Source: Thiohalocapsa sp.
Lineage (GTDB): Bacteria; Pseudomonadota; Gammaproteobacteria; Chromatiales; Chromatiaceae
Assembly (NCBI RefSeq): GCF_022340605.1
Contig: NZ_JAJDNQ010000117.1
Location: 1 to 45,367 of the forward strand
Length of the DNA: 45,367 nt
Reading direction: 5' to 3'
Positions 1-8,553 of the stretch are shown here, one piece after another; the first letter of the stretch is position 1; each line of letters opens with the position of its first letter. Made by a program: the position numbers and the translations under genes. The notes beneath the pieces are model-generated. The model did not search any database and was not told the origin of the DNA. It saw only the letters and a program-made list of their open reading frames with translations.

Positions 1-349
1 TGCTGGTTGGTGCTGACTCGGGGCGCGGTGTGTTGCCTTGGCGCCGGTCGCGGCACCGAGAGTGCCGCTCCCACAAGCGCTGCTCCCGAAACGGCTGCTC
101 CAGGCGTGCCGATGTGGGAGCGCCACTGCCTTTTGTGGCGCGATGGCGGCCGGGAGGTTGCCTGCGGCTCGGCGGTTACTTGGGGCGTTGTAGGTTGCCT
201 TGGCGCCGGTCGCGACACCGGGAGTGCCGCTCCCACGAGAGCTGCTCCGCGCGATCCGGCCGCCCCTGCTGCACCGAGATCCCCCAAGCCGCCGCGCGCG
301 GACCATCGCGCTACAATCCGCTCCCCAAGCTGAGCCCGGTGCCCATGCC
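1..349. repeat. gene-free leader with three REP-like palindromes and a duplicated block
   Basis: No gene is supported here; the open frames are low-complexity and shadow the repeats. Three palindromes with the GTGGGAG head lie at 48-74 (minus), 114-144 (plus) and 210-236 (minus). The blocks at 33-86 and 196-249 are near-identical over about 54 bp, 163 bp apart, so one REP with its flank was copied. The arms differ from the main family: GCGGCAC/GTGCCGC in the first and GCGCCAC/GTGGCGC in the second. The repeats end about 100 bp before the transketolase start. They may form the 3' end of a gene lying to the left. Confidence 0.75.
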
Positions 350-1312
350 ATGACCCAAGCCGCCGTCACACCCGCTACAACAGCGCTGGATGCACCGGCG
401 ACCGCGGTCGATGTCCGCCGCGTCGCCGACGCCGTGCGCCGCCGCGTGCTCGCCTACACGCTGAAGAACAACGGCGGCTACTTGAGCCAGGCGTGCTCCT
501 CGGCGGAGATCCTCGCGACGCTGTACTTGCGGGTGATGCGCCTCGGAGACAGCATCGCACCCCTGGTGCCACGGCCATTCGCCGGCGTGCCCGGACCGGA
601 CAACCCGCATGCCTTCACCGGCGCGGCTTACAACGGCCCGCGGGCGCCTGCGCTGGACCGGTTCATCTTCTCGCCGGTGCACTATGCGCTGGTGCTCTAC
701 TCCCTGCTCATCGAACTGGGCCGTCTGGGGCCGAACGGCCTGGATGCGTTCAACCAGGACGGCAGCACGGTGGAGCTGATCGGCGCCGAGCACTCGCCCG
801 GGCACGAGGTGACGGCGGGCTCGCTCGGCCAGGCCCTGAGCCAGGCCGGTGGCATGGCGCTGGCACGTCGGCTCCGGGGCGACACGGGGCGAGTCTGGGT
901 GTTCATGTCCGACGGCGAGTTCCAGGAAGGTCAGACCTGGGAGGCCTTCGCGGCCCTGGCGCACCACCGCATCGGCAACCTCGGCGTCTATATCGACGCC
1001 AATGCCCAGCAGTGCGACGGTGCAATGACAGACGTGATGACCATCGAGCCGCTGGCGGCGCGGCTGGGCGCCTTCGGTGCCGACGTCCGCGAGGTGGATG
1101 GACACGACAGCGATGCGCTGGCGGCCGCCGCGGAGGGCTTCGGCGGTGGTGACCGCCCGCTCGCGGTTATCGCCCGCACCGATCCCTGCCGCGGCATCGA
1201 GCTGATGCGCGAGCGGACGCCAAAGCTGCACTACGTCCGCTTCAAGTCCGACGCCGAGCTCCGCGCCTACGAGGCGCTGCTCGCGGACATGACCGCGGAG
1301 GCGGCAGCATGA
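350..1312 (+). CDS. transketolase, N-terminal (thiamine-diphosphate) subunit
   Basis: The protein has 320 residues and matches the N-terminal half of two-component transketolases, which bind ThDP and transfer two-carbon ketol units between sugar phosphates. The ThDP segment is visible as SDGEFQEGQ followed about 27 residues later by YIDANAQQ. Most transketolases have GDGE and a Asn-Gly pair at these places, so the site is slightly off-consensus. The ATG at 350 is chosen because the family homology begins soon after it; an upstream frame opening at 200 only translates repeat DNA. The stop overlaps the next start (ATGA), so the two halves are translationally coupled. Which sugar is used cannot be read from the sequence. 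Confidence 0.85.
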   Translation: MTQAAVTPATTALDAPATAVDVRRVADAVRRRVLAYTLKNNGGYLSQACSSAEILATLYLRVMRLGDSIAPLVPRPFAGVPGPDNPHAFTGAAYNGPRAPALDRFIFSPVHYALVLYSLLIELGRLGPNGLDAFNQDGSTVELIGAEHSPGHEVTAGSLGQALSQAGGMALARRLRGDTGRVWVFMSDGEFQEGQTWEAFAALAHHRIGNLGVYIDANAQQCDGAMTDVMTIEPLAARLGAFGADVREVDGHDSDALAAAAEGFGGGDRPLAVIARTDPCRGIELMRERTPKLHYVRFKSDAELRAYEALLADMTAEAAA

Positions 1313-2319
1313 TCGAGACCGTCACCCGCCCCCATCGCGAGCACATCGTGCGCTGGGCCGCGCACCGGCCCGAGGTGCTGGTGCTGTCCGCGGACCTGAC
1401 AGCGTCCTGCGAGGCGGATGCCTTTCGCGATGCCTATCCGGACCGCTTCTACTCCCTCGGCATGGCGGAGCAGAACATGATGGGCTTCGCCGCCGGCCTG
1501 GCCCGCGAGGGGTTCTTCCCGTACATCCACACCTTCGCGGTCTTCGTGACGCGCCGACCCTTCGACCAGGTGGCCATGTCCATCGCCTATCCCAATCTGC
1601 CCGTGCGGCTGGTGGGCTTCCTGCCCGGGCTCACCACGCCGGGCGGCGTCACGCACCAGGCCATCGATGACGTGGGCCTGATGCGTCTCATCCCGAACAT
1701 GACGGTGCTGGAGGCCGGGGACGCCACCGAAGTGACCTCGGTGCTGGACGTGGCCCAGGCGGTGGACGGCCCGGTCTACATTCGCCAGCTCCGCGGCGAG
1801 GTGCCACGGCTGTTCGCAGAAGCGGAGCCCATGCGGCTCGGCTGCGCGCGGCTGCTGGCGAGCGGCGACGACCTCTGCGTCATCTCCAGCGGCATCTGCA
1901 CCGAGGAGGCCATGCGCGCCATTGGCGCGTTGCGGGCGCACGGCATCGGTGTGCGGCATCTGCACGTGTCGACGCTGAAGCCGTTCGACGACCAGGCGGT
2001 GCTGGAGGCGCTCGCCGGCGTGCGCCTCGGCGTGGTCACCATGGAGAACCACAGCATAATCGGCGGTCTCGGCGCGGCGGTTGCGGAGCTGATGGCCGAG
2101 CACGGCATCGGCCGCCGGCTGCTTAGGCTCGGCCTCAAGGACACCTACGCACACGGCGCGAGCCGGCCTTATCTGCTGCGCGATTACGGCCTGGATGCCG
2201 CCGCGCTGGTGCGCGCCGCCGCGGACCTCGCGGGAGAGCCGCTCGACATCGGCGACGACGACCTCGCCTCGGTGCGGCTCGGCACCATGACGGCGGCGGA
2301 GAAGACCGAAGATTTATGA
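1309..2319 (+). CDS. transketolase, C-terminal subunit
   Basis: The protein has 336 residues and carries the pyrimidine-binding and C-terminal domains of transketolase. The conserved ThDP-activating glutamate lies in GMAEQNMMGFAAGLA (about residues 57-71). The segment FPYIHTFAVFVTRRPFDQV follows, and a C-terminal domain with HSIIGGLG completes it. It overlaps the N-terminal subunit gene by 4 bp (ATGA), consistent with equimolar production of an alpha2beta2 enzyme. A one-piece transketolase for central metabolism is not in the window, so this pair may be that enzyme or a specialised paralogue. Split transketolases occur in some sugar-catabolic gene sets, and the downstream cupin gene leans towards a specialised role; that is inference. 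Confidence 0.85.
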   Translation: MIETVTRPHREHIVRWAAHRPEVLVLSADLTASCEADAFRDAYPDRFYSLGMAEQNMMGFAAGLAREGFFPYIHTFAVFVTRRPFDQVAMSIAYPNLPVRLVGFLPGLTTPGGVTHQAIDDVGLMRLIPNMTVLEAGDATEVTSVLDVAQAVDGPVYIRQLRGEVPRLFAEAEPMRLGCARLLASGDDLCVISSGICTEEAMRAIGALRAHGIGVRHLHVSTLKPFDDQAVLEALAGVRLGVVTMENHSIIGGLGAAVAELMAEHGIGRRLLRLGLKDTYAHGASRPYLLRDYGLDAAALVRAAADLAGEPLDIGDDDLASVRLGTMTAAEKTEDL

Positions 2320-2398
2320 TCGCACCGCCGCGCGTGCCTGCCGAGCGACTTCGGCGGTGTTCTGCGCGGATGGCCCCGACAGCCCAGGAGACGTACGT

Positions 2399-2680
2399 AT
2401 GTCAGACCTCCAAATCCTTTGCGAGCACAAAGCCTCCCCCGCCAAGCTGGAGGTGCTCGGCGTGGAGCAATGGCCCGTCTGGAAGAAGGAGCCATCCACC
2501 TTTCCCTGGACCTATGACCAGAGCGAGACGTGCTATGTGGTCCGCGGCAAGTTCACGGTCACCCCGGACGGCGGCGCGCCGCAGCAGTTCGGCCGGGGCG
2601 ACCTGATCACCTTCCCCGCCGGCCTTTCCTGCACCTGGGAGATCACCCAAGCGGTCGAGAAGCACTACGACTTCGGGTGA
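2399..2680 (+). CDS. small cupin-domain protein (Cupin_3/DUF861-like)
   Basis: The protein has 93 residues, a single cupin barrel. The order PWTYDQSETCYVVRGKFTVT, then GDLITFPAGLSCTWEI, then KHYDFG is typical of small Cupin_3 (DUF861) proteins. The usual metal histidines are mostly absent, as is common in this subfamily. The ATG at 2399 is preceded by CAGGAGA (about 2384-2390), which supports it over the frame opening at 2357. It lies 79 bp after the transketolase pair on the same strand and is probably co-transcribed with it. Substrate and catalytic activity are unknown; a sugar-binding or isomerase accessory role beside transketolase is only a guess. Confidence 0.8.
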   Translation: MSDLQILCEHKASPAKLEVLGVEQWPVWKKEPSTFPWTYDQSETCYVVRGKFTVTPDGGAPQQFGRGDLITFPAGLSCTWEITQAVEKHYDFG

Positions 2681-2696
2681 CCGCGGCCGCGAGTCA

Positions 2697-2722
2697 GCGC
2701 GGCACCGCGCTTGCCGCTCTCA
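2697..2722. terminator. degenerate REP-like hairpin between convergent cupin and larE genes
   Basis: GCGGCA and TGCCGC form a six-base stem in the 46-bp gap between two convergent genes. No T-tract follows on either strand, so it may slow or protect transcript ends rather than terminate. It resembles the main REP family with a damaged head (CTCTCAG where CTCCCAC is usual). Confidence 0.35.
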
Positions 2723-2726
2723 GAAG

Positions 2727-3518
2727 TCAGTTTCCCGGCTCGCTCATGCTGCCATGCCGATAGCCGAACAGGTCCAGACAGACGTGGCGGAAGCCGAGTG
2801 CATGCAGCGCCTCGCCAATGGCATCGGCCTGCTCCACCAGCCGCCCGCGCTGGGCCGGCGCCACCTCGATGCGGGCGAGGCTGCCGTGGCAGCGCACGCG
2901 CACCGACTCGAACTCCATGCCGTGCAAGAGCCGCTCGGCCTCTTCGATGCGCTGGAGCTCGCGCATCGACACGGGATGGTTGTGACGCAGGCGAGTGAGC
3001 AGGCAGGCGTTGCTGGGCTTGCGCCATGTGGATAGACCAAGCTCGCGGGAGATGGCGCGCACGGCGTCTTTGTCGATGCCGTGCTCGATGAAGGGCGTGC
3101 TGATGCCGAGCTCGTGCAGGGCCATCAGGCCAGGGCGGCTGGCATCCGCATCGTTGAGGTTGCTGGCATCGACGAGCGTCGCGTAACCCAGCAGCCGCGC
3201 CCGCTCCATCAGCAATTCGCACATGTGGCGCTTGCAGCGGTAACAGCGGTCCGGCGGGTTGTCCTGCACACCTTCCGGCATGTCCATCTCGACCAGCTCG
3301 TGGTGCACACCCAGCTCTGCGGCAAGGGCCACGGCATCGCCGATCTCCTGGCGAACCATATAGGGCGTCACTGCCGTCAGCGCGACGACATTTGCCGCGC
3401 CGAGGGCCGCCCGTGCACAGGCCAGCAGCAATGTGCTGTCGACGCCGCCCGAGAAGGCCACGGCCAGACTGCCGTGCCCTTTGAGCGCTTCGACCAGCCC
3501 GTCGTATCTCCGATCCAA
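2727..3518 (-). CDS. larE: LarE-type ATP-dependent sacrificial sulfur transferase
   Basis: The protein has 263 residues. LarE adds sulfur to pyridinium biscarboxylate mononucleotide in synthesis of the nickel-pincer cofactor of lactate racemase-type enzymes. Visible are the PP-loop SGGVDS (about residues 23-28), NPPDRCYRCKR (Cys 92 and 95) and TWRKPSNACLLTR, whose Cys (about 172) matches the sulfur-donating cysteine of Lactobacillus LarE. The start is taken as TTG at 3518 because GGAGGAGAGGA stands directly in front; a TTG seven codons upstream lies before that ribosome-binding site. No larA, larB or larC is in the window, so the cofactor's user is unknown. Related PP-loop enzymes are an alternative, but the NPPDRCYxC signature favours LarE. 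Confidence 0.85.
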   Translation of the reverse strand: MDRRYDGLVEALKGHGSLAVAFSGGVDSTLLLACARAALGAANVVALTAVTPYMVRQEIGDAVALAAELGVHHELVEMDMPEGVQDNPPDRCYRCKRHMCELLMERARLLGYATLVDASNLNDADASRPGLMALHELGISTPFIEHGIDKDAVRAISRELGLSTWRKPSNACLLTRLRHNHPVSMRELQRIEEAERLLHGMEFESVRVRCHGSLARIEVAPAQRGRLVEQADAIGEALHALGFRHVCLDLFGYRHGSMSEPGN

Positions 3519-3871
3519 TCCTCTCCTCCCCCGACTCAAATTGCTCCGGTGTATGGTTGCCGCGCGCCATGGTCATAGCCATTGCGGACACGCGACCGGC
3601 CCACAAGTATAGAGACTCCGTGGCCCAGAATCCCGAAGACGCACCACGACAACGGAGCCAACAGCACGGGCGGTTGTATCCGCCGCGTGAGCCGGCGTTC
3701 CGATTGGCAGACGCCCGTCAACCCGTCACAATGTCCCGCGTCGGGCTCAGCCCGTAGCGACTATACCAGCCCGCATGCCGCCACCACGTCGGCATGAACA
3801 AACAGAGCGCAGCGACCGGCGGTCTGCGCGACGCGCACCCCGCGGCACCTGCCAAAGGAGAACCGAATCCA
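3519..3871. other. 353-bp divergent intergenic region (larE / DUF302)
   Basis: No gene is supported. It should hold the promoters of the two divergent genes. A possible -10 (TATACC, 3762-3767) for the DUF302 gene has no convincing -35. A short GGGCT/AGCCC palindrome lies just upstream of it (about 3743-3753). A ribosome-binding site AAAGGAG (3854-3860) precedes the DUF302 start. Confidence 0.4.
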
Positions 3872-4372
3872 ATGCGTATCAAATCCCTGCTGCTGACTGT
3901 TGCATTTCTGGCCTCGCTCCTCGGCGCACCCTGCGCGACCTTCGCCGCCGAGGGTTCATCGATCTCGGATACGGTCTTGAAGATGCCGCTCGCGGATGGC
4001 GTCAGCATGGACGACGCGGTGGACTCCATGAAGCTTCGCGCCAATTCGCTCAACTTCAAGCTCGTCGCTCACCTCCCGTTGTACAAGGAGCTCCAGGCAA
4101 TGGGCGTCGAAAGCAAGCGCATCGAGATCTTTCAGTTCTGCGACGCGCGCATCGCGAAGGAAATGGTGACCTACAACCCGGACTTCTCCGCTTACCTGCC
4201 CTGCCGTATCACGCTGATCGAAGACGCCGACGGCAAGCCCTGGCTGGTGACCCTCGACCTCGGCAAGGTCCTCCAGAACGCCAACCTGTCTCCGGAGCTG
4301 CAGGAAAAGGCCGAGCAGGTACGGGACAATATCCAGTCCATCATGGAAGCAGGCGCGAATGGAGATCTGTAG
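3872..4372 (+). CDS. secreted DUF302-family protein
   Basis: The protein has 166 residues with a clear signal peptide: MRIK, a hydrophobic run LLLTVAFLASLLGAP, and a likely cut after ATFAA. The mature part has the DUF302 pattern: a predicted amphipathic helix (SMDDAVDSMKLRANSLNFKL), then IEIFQFCDARIAKEMVTYNP and LPCRITLIEDADGKPWLVT. DUF302 proteins have no assigned enzymatic function. Two cysteines (in QFCDA and LPCRI) could pair in the periplasm. The ATG at 3872 is chosen for the AAAGGAG 11 bp upstream and for the signal peptide; a frame opening at 3794 would bury the signal. It stands alone, with a dispersed repeat 47 bp downstream. Confidence 0.8.
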   Translation: MRIKSLLLTVAFLASLLGAPCATFAAEGSSISDTVLKMPLADGVSMDDAVDSMKLRANSLNFKLVAHLPLYKELQAMGVESKRIEIFQFCDARIAKEMVTYNPDFSAYLPCRITLIEDADGKPWLVTLDLGKVLQNANLSPELQEKAEQVRDNIQSIMEAGANGDL

Positions 4373-4418
4373 CCAACACGGCCCTTTCGCGTTCTTGCGC
4401 TAGCGCCTTCAGACCCTA

Positions 4419-4489
4419 CTAGCGTAACCCGACGCTGGGCGTCGGGAAGCCATTGATGGTCGGGTTACGCCATCGCTAACCCGACCTAC
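4419..4489 (-). repeat. dispersed palindromic element, family 2, copy A
   Basis: Two nested palindromes occur: GTCGGGTTACG...CGCTAACCCGAC (about 4460-4486) and a weaker CGTAACCCGACGC...GCGTCGGG part. Read on the minus strand it aligns with the copy at 29348-29428: both start GTA-GTCGGGTTAGCG, continue with AACCCGAC and AT, and end near CTAG. It lies between the convergent ends of the DUF302 gene and the first flippase gene and may act as a two-way transcript end. Confidence 0.65.
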
Positions 4490-4592
4490 ACCGAATACTT
4501 TCACAATCTCGAAGCGCATCCACCGTTTTGCCTGCGGTGGATGCGCTCCGCTTCATCCCGCCTAAGATGTTCACGTTGTTTCCGAACCGTTG

Positions 4593-6071
4593 CTAACGTA
4601 CCACCAAGCCCAGGAGCCTGTCGCGGACACCTACGAGGGGCACGTGCGTTTTCCAAAGCAGCATCAATAGCCCGACAACGGCCGCGTAACTGACAAAGAC
4701 CGCCCCACTGCCCGCAAGCACCGCAAGCACGGTGCTTGCGGGCTCCGCCCGATGCGCCACGGACGCCGCGATCAAGCCGGCCAGCAGCGCCGCGCTCGAA
4801 CCAATCAATGCCGGAAGTACCGCGTACAGAACGTCTCCCGCCGCTATCCCCAAGCGCGAGCGCCGCGCCAGTCGCAGCATCAAGGTACACATGAACGCCT
4901 CGCGCAAACTGATGCCGACGGCAACGGCAGTCAATCCGTACGGTGAGAGACCGATGACAACCACCACGGTCGCGCCCAGGGTCCAGAGGTTGACGCCCAC
5001 GAGCTCCGCCACCAGCCCCTGTGCATTGATGAGCCCGCGCAGCGTGGAAACCACCACCAGGCATGCGGCGCCGCCGATCATCGCCTGAAGCGGCAGCCCG
5101 GCACCGCGCCAGGCTTCCCCATACAGAAGCGCGATCACCTGCGGCCCCACAACCAGCAGCGCCACCAAAAACGGCCACGTCAGCAGCGTGACCCCGCCCA
5201 CGGCCTCAAAAAAGCGTGTCCGGGATGCAGCCGCGTCATTTTGTATGCGCGAGAAGGAGCCAAGCAGCAGCGGGCCGATGCTCTCCCCGAACTGGTCGGG
5301 AGGAATCCGGGCCAGCGAATAGGCGCGGTTGTACAGGCCGAGCGCCGCGGTACCGAGCAGCCCGCCCACCATCATGTTGTCGACCCGGTTGCCGGACACA
5401 CTGATGAGGCTGTTGATCGCCGCAAACCGGGCATATTTCAGCAGCGTCCATCCGTCCTCGAACCGCGGCCATTGCGGCCGCCACTTCAGCCGCCCCGCGA
5501 TGCCCGCGGCCTTGATCGCCATGCTGACAAAGGCGGCCAATACCAGGCTGTAGGCACCGGCCCCGACCAACGCCGCGAGCACCGCACTCGCCGCGGACAT
5601 GCTGAACGCAGAGATATCCAGGCGCGCGACCTCATCGAAGCGCATCTCCCGCCGCAACACCGCCAACCCCAGCGAGGTGTAAGGGGTCAGCAGCAATGTT
5701 CCGGCCATACAGAGAAAAACCGTCGCAAAGCCCGGCGCCCGATAGACTGCCGCGAGCGGGATGACCGCAATCCATGCACAGCCGAAGCAGACCAGCGCAA
5801 ATCCCGTCAGGAGAAAGAACGCCGCGTTCAGCGCATCCCGTGACAGGCTGCGCGCCTGCAGCACGGCCTGCGGCAAGCCGAATTGAGCAACCAGCAACAA
5901 CAGGGATGTATACGCCGTTACCGCGATAAACAGCCCGAACTCCGCTGGTCTCAGCAACCGCGCGAGCACGACTCCCAACACGAACTGTCCACCGGTCAGA
6001 TACAGGCTACCTGCATAGGACCAAATCGCCCCGCGGAATGTCGGCGACAGGCGCTCTCCACTCCGCCTCAC
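4593..6071 (-). CDS. Wzx-type polysaccharide flippase (first of two)
   Basis: The protein has about 492 residues, almost entirely membrane segments, of the polysaccharide transporter (PST/MOP) family. Such proteins move lipid-linked oligosaccharide across the inner membrane. Visible family segments are GGQFVLGVVLARLLRPAEFG near the N-terminus, FGLPQAVLQ, and NRAYSLARIPPDQFGE in the middle. The GTG at 6071 is chosen because it overlaps the previous gene's stop as GTGA and is preceded by AGAGGTG; a longer frame back to 6161 would overlap that gene by 94 bp. A sampled line (5041-5100) is about 70% GC, far above the adjoining paralogue. Confidence 0.85.
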   Translation of the reverse strand: MRRSGERLSPTFRGAIWSYAGSLYLTGGQFVLGVVLARLLRPAEFGLFIAVTAYTSLLLLVAQFGLPQAVLQARSLSRDALNAAFFLLTGFALVCFGCAWIAVIPLAAVYRAPGFATVFLCMAGTLLLTPYTSLGLAVLRREMRFDEVARLDISAFSMSAASAVLAALVGAGAYSLVLAAFVSMAIKAAGIAGRLKWRPQWPRFEDGWTLLKYARFAAINSLISVSGNRVDNMMVGGLLGTAALGLYNRAYSLARIPPDQFGESIGPLLLGSFSRIQNDAAASRTRFFEAVGGVTLLTWPFLVALLVVGPQVIALLYGEAWRGAGLPLQAMIGGAACLVVVSTLRGLINAQGLVAELVGVNLWTLGATVVVVIGLSPYGLTAVAVGISLREAFMCTLMLRLARRSRLGIAAGDVLYAVLPALIGSSAALLAGLIAASVAHRAEPASTVLAVLAGSGAVFVSYAAVVGLLMLLWKTHVPLVGVRDRLLGLVVR

Positions 6072-7684
6072 TCGCACCTCTGAGGCTTGCTGAATGCCAA
6101 AGCGACCTCCGCCGCGGCCTCGTTGCCGCGTTCGCCTCGGTGTCGTCCGAGCCGCTCCCACAACGTCCGCGCCGCCTCGCGCGCGGTTCCCGCCACCAGT
6201 GCCCGGGATGCCTGCAAGGGTCCATGACCCGTCCAGACGAGCGCAACGACCACCAACGCCGTCAGGTACACGCCAAACACGAAAGCCGTCATCGCCCCAA
6301 GCCGAAAGGCCTCAAACAGCCAAACGTCTCTCGCCCCACCTATCTCGGTGAACAGCAAACCGCCGGCAAGGAAAGCAATGATTGCTGCCAACACTACGGG
6401 CGCAAGGATATGGCCGATCTCCGCAAGCGAAAAAGCCACGGCCGTCGACCGCAGAATCCTGGTCATCAGAAACACGGTCACACCCTCCTTTAATGTAATG
6501 CCCGCGGCAACCGCCGTCAGACCAAACGGCGACAACCCAAGCACGACGCCGGATGTTACGGCCAGATTCCATGCATGCACCCCAAACAGTTGCTTGACGA
6601 GTCCCTGTGCACTGATTAATCCCCGCAGCGTGATCGACACAACGATCAAGGCACCACCCACTGCCATCACCTGGAGCGGCTCCCCCGCCCCGTACCACTC
6701 CTTTCCGTAAAGCAGGCCGACAATACCTGGTCCGCACAGCGCCAACACGACCAAGAATGGCGAGGTCAGTGAACTGATCAATACAATGGCTGTACTGGAC
6801 AGATCCCGCGACTGCTTGCAATCGTCCTGAACCCGCGACAACGAGGAAAACAATATCTGAAACATGCCTTCCCCAAACTGATCGGTGGGGATCCGCGCCA
6901 ACGAATACGCCCGGTTGTACACGCCCAGGTTCTGCACCCCTAGACGGGAACCGACCAACAGATTATCCACACGGCTGTTCAGCATGCTCATCGCACTGTT
7001 GAACATGGCATATCGCGCGTAGCCCCACAGCGGCGCGATGGGCATGAAGGCCGGCTTGGCTGGACGCCAGCGCGTCGCGCCCGCAACCAGGAGAGAAGTC
7101 GTGAGCATCGAGGCGATCGCACCTGCGACGAGCGCGAATGGACCGAATCCGGTCGCGGCCAACAGTATCGTACTCGGCACCGTTGCCGCGAATGACCACA
7201 CGGAGATGCGCGCCGCAACATCGAACATCATTCTGCGACGCAGAATGGCCATTGCCACGCCATTGTACGGGATAATGAGGAATGCAAAGCACATGCCGTA
7301 AGCGATGTGGGCGAAGTGCGGTGCATCGAACAATCTACTCAAGGGCGCCGCTACCAGTGCGATGGCTCCGGCGGTCAGAACCGCGCCCACCGTCATCGTC
7401 CAGAATGCTGCATTGAACTGTTCCGACGCCAATTCCTTGGTCCGGACCAGTGTTTGCGGCATGCCAATCTGCGCAAACAGAAGCAATACTGACGTAATTG
7501 AGGTTACCGCGATGAACTCGCCGAAGTCGGACGGGGACAGGAGACGCGCAAGTACCAGACCCAGCAGAAACTGGGCAATCGTGATGCCACTTCCACCCAT
7601 GAAGGTCCAGAGCGCACCTGCACGCAGGCGGCGTACGTCCAATCCTGACACGTCAGCACGCCGTCCGACGCGGGTGCGGCGCAC
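6068..7684 (-). CDS. Wzx-type polysaccharide flippase (second of two)
   Basis: The protein has 538 residues of the same PST/MOP family as its downstream neighbour. It shares NRAYSLARIPTDQFGE, FGLTAVAAGITL and LRGLISAQGLV with the neighbour's NRAYSLARIPPDQFGE, YGLTAVAVGISL and LRGLINAQGLV. Predicted membrane helices fill most of it, with a basic C-terminal tail after the last helix. The start is a GTG at 7684 without a visible ribosome-binding site, so a start up to about ten codons later is possible. Sampled lines (6361-6420 and 6781-6840) are about 57% and 55% GC, well below the paralogue. The two genes are therefore unlikely to be a recent tandem duplication. Confidence 0.85.
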   Translation of the reverse strand: MRRTRVGRRADVSGLDVRRLRAGALWTFMGGSGITIAQFLLGLVLARLLSPSDFGEFIAVTSITSVLLLFAQIGMPQTLVRTKELASEQFNAAFWTMTVGAVLTAGAIALVAAPLSRLFDAPHFAHIAYGMCFAFLIIPYNGVAMAILRRRMMFDVAARISVWSFAATVPSTILLAATGFGPFALVAGAIASMLTTSLLVAGATRWRPAKPAFMPIAPLWGYARYAMFNSAMSMLNSRVDNLLVGSRLGVQNLGVYNRAYSLARIPTDQFGEGMFQILFSSLSRVQDDCKQSRDLSSTAIVLISSLTSPFLVVLALCGPGIVGLLYGKEWYGAGEPLQVMAVGGALIVVSITLRGLISAQGLVKQLFGVHAWNLAVTSGVVLGLSPFGLTAVAAGITLKEGVTVFLMTRILRSTAVAFSLAEIGHILAPVVLAAIIAFLAGGLLFTEIGGARDVWLFEAFRLGAMTAFVFGVYLTALVVVALVWTGHGPLQASRALVAGTAREAARTLWERLGRHRGERGNEAAAEVALAFSKPQRCE

Positions 7685-7710
7685 GAGCGTGGTGCATGGC
7701 CAACGCAGGC

Positions 7711-8553
7711 CTAACCGGGCGCATAGCCAAATGCCGACATCGTATCGCCGGCAATGTTCGCCACGAGGTCCTTCTCAGCCGCCGTCAGCTTGTCGCCGCG
7801 AGCCACGCCGCTCTGGTCGACCGGCCGCGTCGCCCGGGTTCCCCCGGCATGGCGCTCGTCGCCGTGAAAGCGATGATGCTCCAGCACATGCTCGGACCAT
7901 TCCAAGCCCAAGCTTCCTATCACCGGCCGCATCACCGCCTCCGGTTGCGTGACCAGATCTTCGTACTTGACCGGATGGACTTGCATGCCCTGTTCGCGGT
8001 AGTTCTCCATGAGCAGCAGCTTGTGCTTCCATATCGTGGCACCGAGCGAGATAGGATCCAGTCTCTCAACGCCTGCGCAGTCTTCCGGGGAGGTGACAGC
8101 CAAGGTGCGCATTGCTTCCATGGTCCCATGCTTCGTCAGCCAGTTCTTTCCATCCGGAAACATCAGGTCACGCATGGATGCGACGACGGCAAACGGGTGA
8201 CGTACCATCCAAATCAGGTGACTGCGGGGAAAAGCGCCCGCCACGTCGTCAACCCGGGCTGTCACCATGGGCAATTTGTAGACAGTCAGTCTGCGGCTGA
8301 GCGCGTTCGCCGCGACGACCGGCCACGGCGGGAGGTCGAAATCCGAATGCACTTCGTCCAGTCCGGTCAGCCGCGGGTGTGCGGTTAGCATGAGAAACAT
8401 CAACGTGGTGCCGCTGCGCTGCGACCCCAGCACTAGCGCGACCTTCCCGGACAACGCGCGCGTTGGCAATCGCAACCGCGACAGCCTCTGCACACCTGGC
8501 TTGGAGCTCAGCCAAAGCAACTCGCGCTGAAATGCGAGATCGTAGCGATTCAT
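7711..8553 (-). CDS. PAPS-dependent sulfotransferase
   Basis: The protein has 280 residues. The 5'-phosphosulfate loop is GSQRSGTTLM (residues 43-52), and the 3'-phosphate site is VRHPFAVVASMRDL with Arg 118 and Ser 126, as in sulfotransferases that use 3'-phosphoadenylyl sulfate. The ATG at 8553 has CCGGAGGCCAG directly upstream; the frame extends further but lacks that support. It lies 26 bp from the flippase genes on the same strand, which suggests that it sulfates the sugar that they export. A sampled line (8101-8160) is about 53% GC, among the lowest in the window, consistent with transfer. The acceptor could also be a lipid or a protein. Confidence 0.85.
   Translation of the reverse strand: MNRYDLAFQRELLWLSSKPGVQRLSRLRLPTRALSGKVALVLGSQRSGTTLMFLMLTAHPRLTGLDEVHSDFDLPPWPVVAANALSRRLTVYKLPMVTARVDDVAGAFPRSHLIWMVRHPFAVVASMRDLMFPDGKNWLTKHGTMEAMRTLAVTSPEDCAGVERLDPISLGATIWKHKLLLMENYREQGMQVHPVKYEDLVTQPEAVMRPVIGSLGLEWSEHVLEHHRFHGDERHAGGTRATRPVDQSGVARGDKLTAAEKDLVANIAGDTMSAFGYAPG

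Noticed and set aside
7..349. Open frames in the first 350 bp
   Set aside because: They translate the palindromic repeats and have no protein features.
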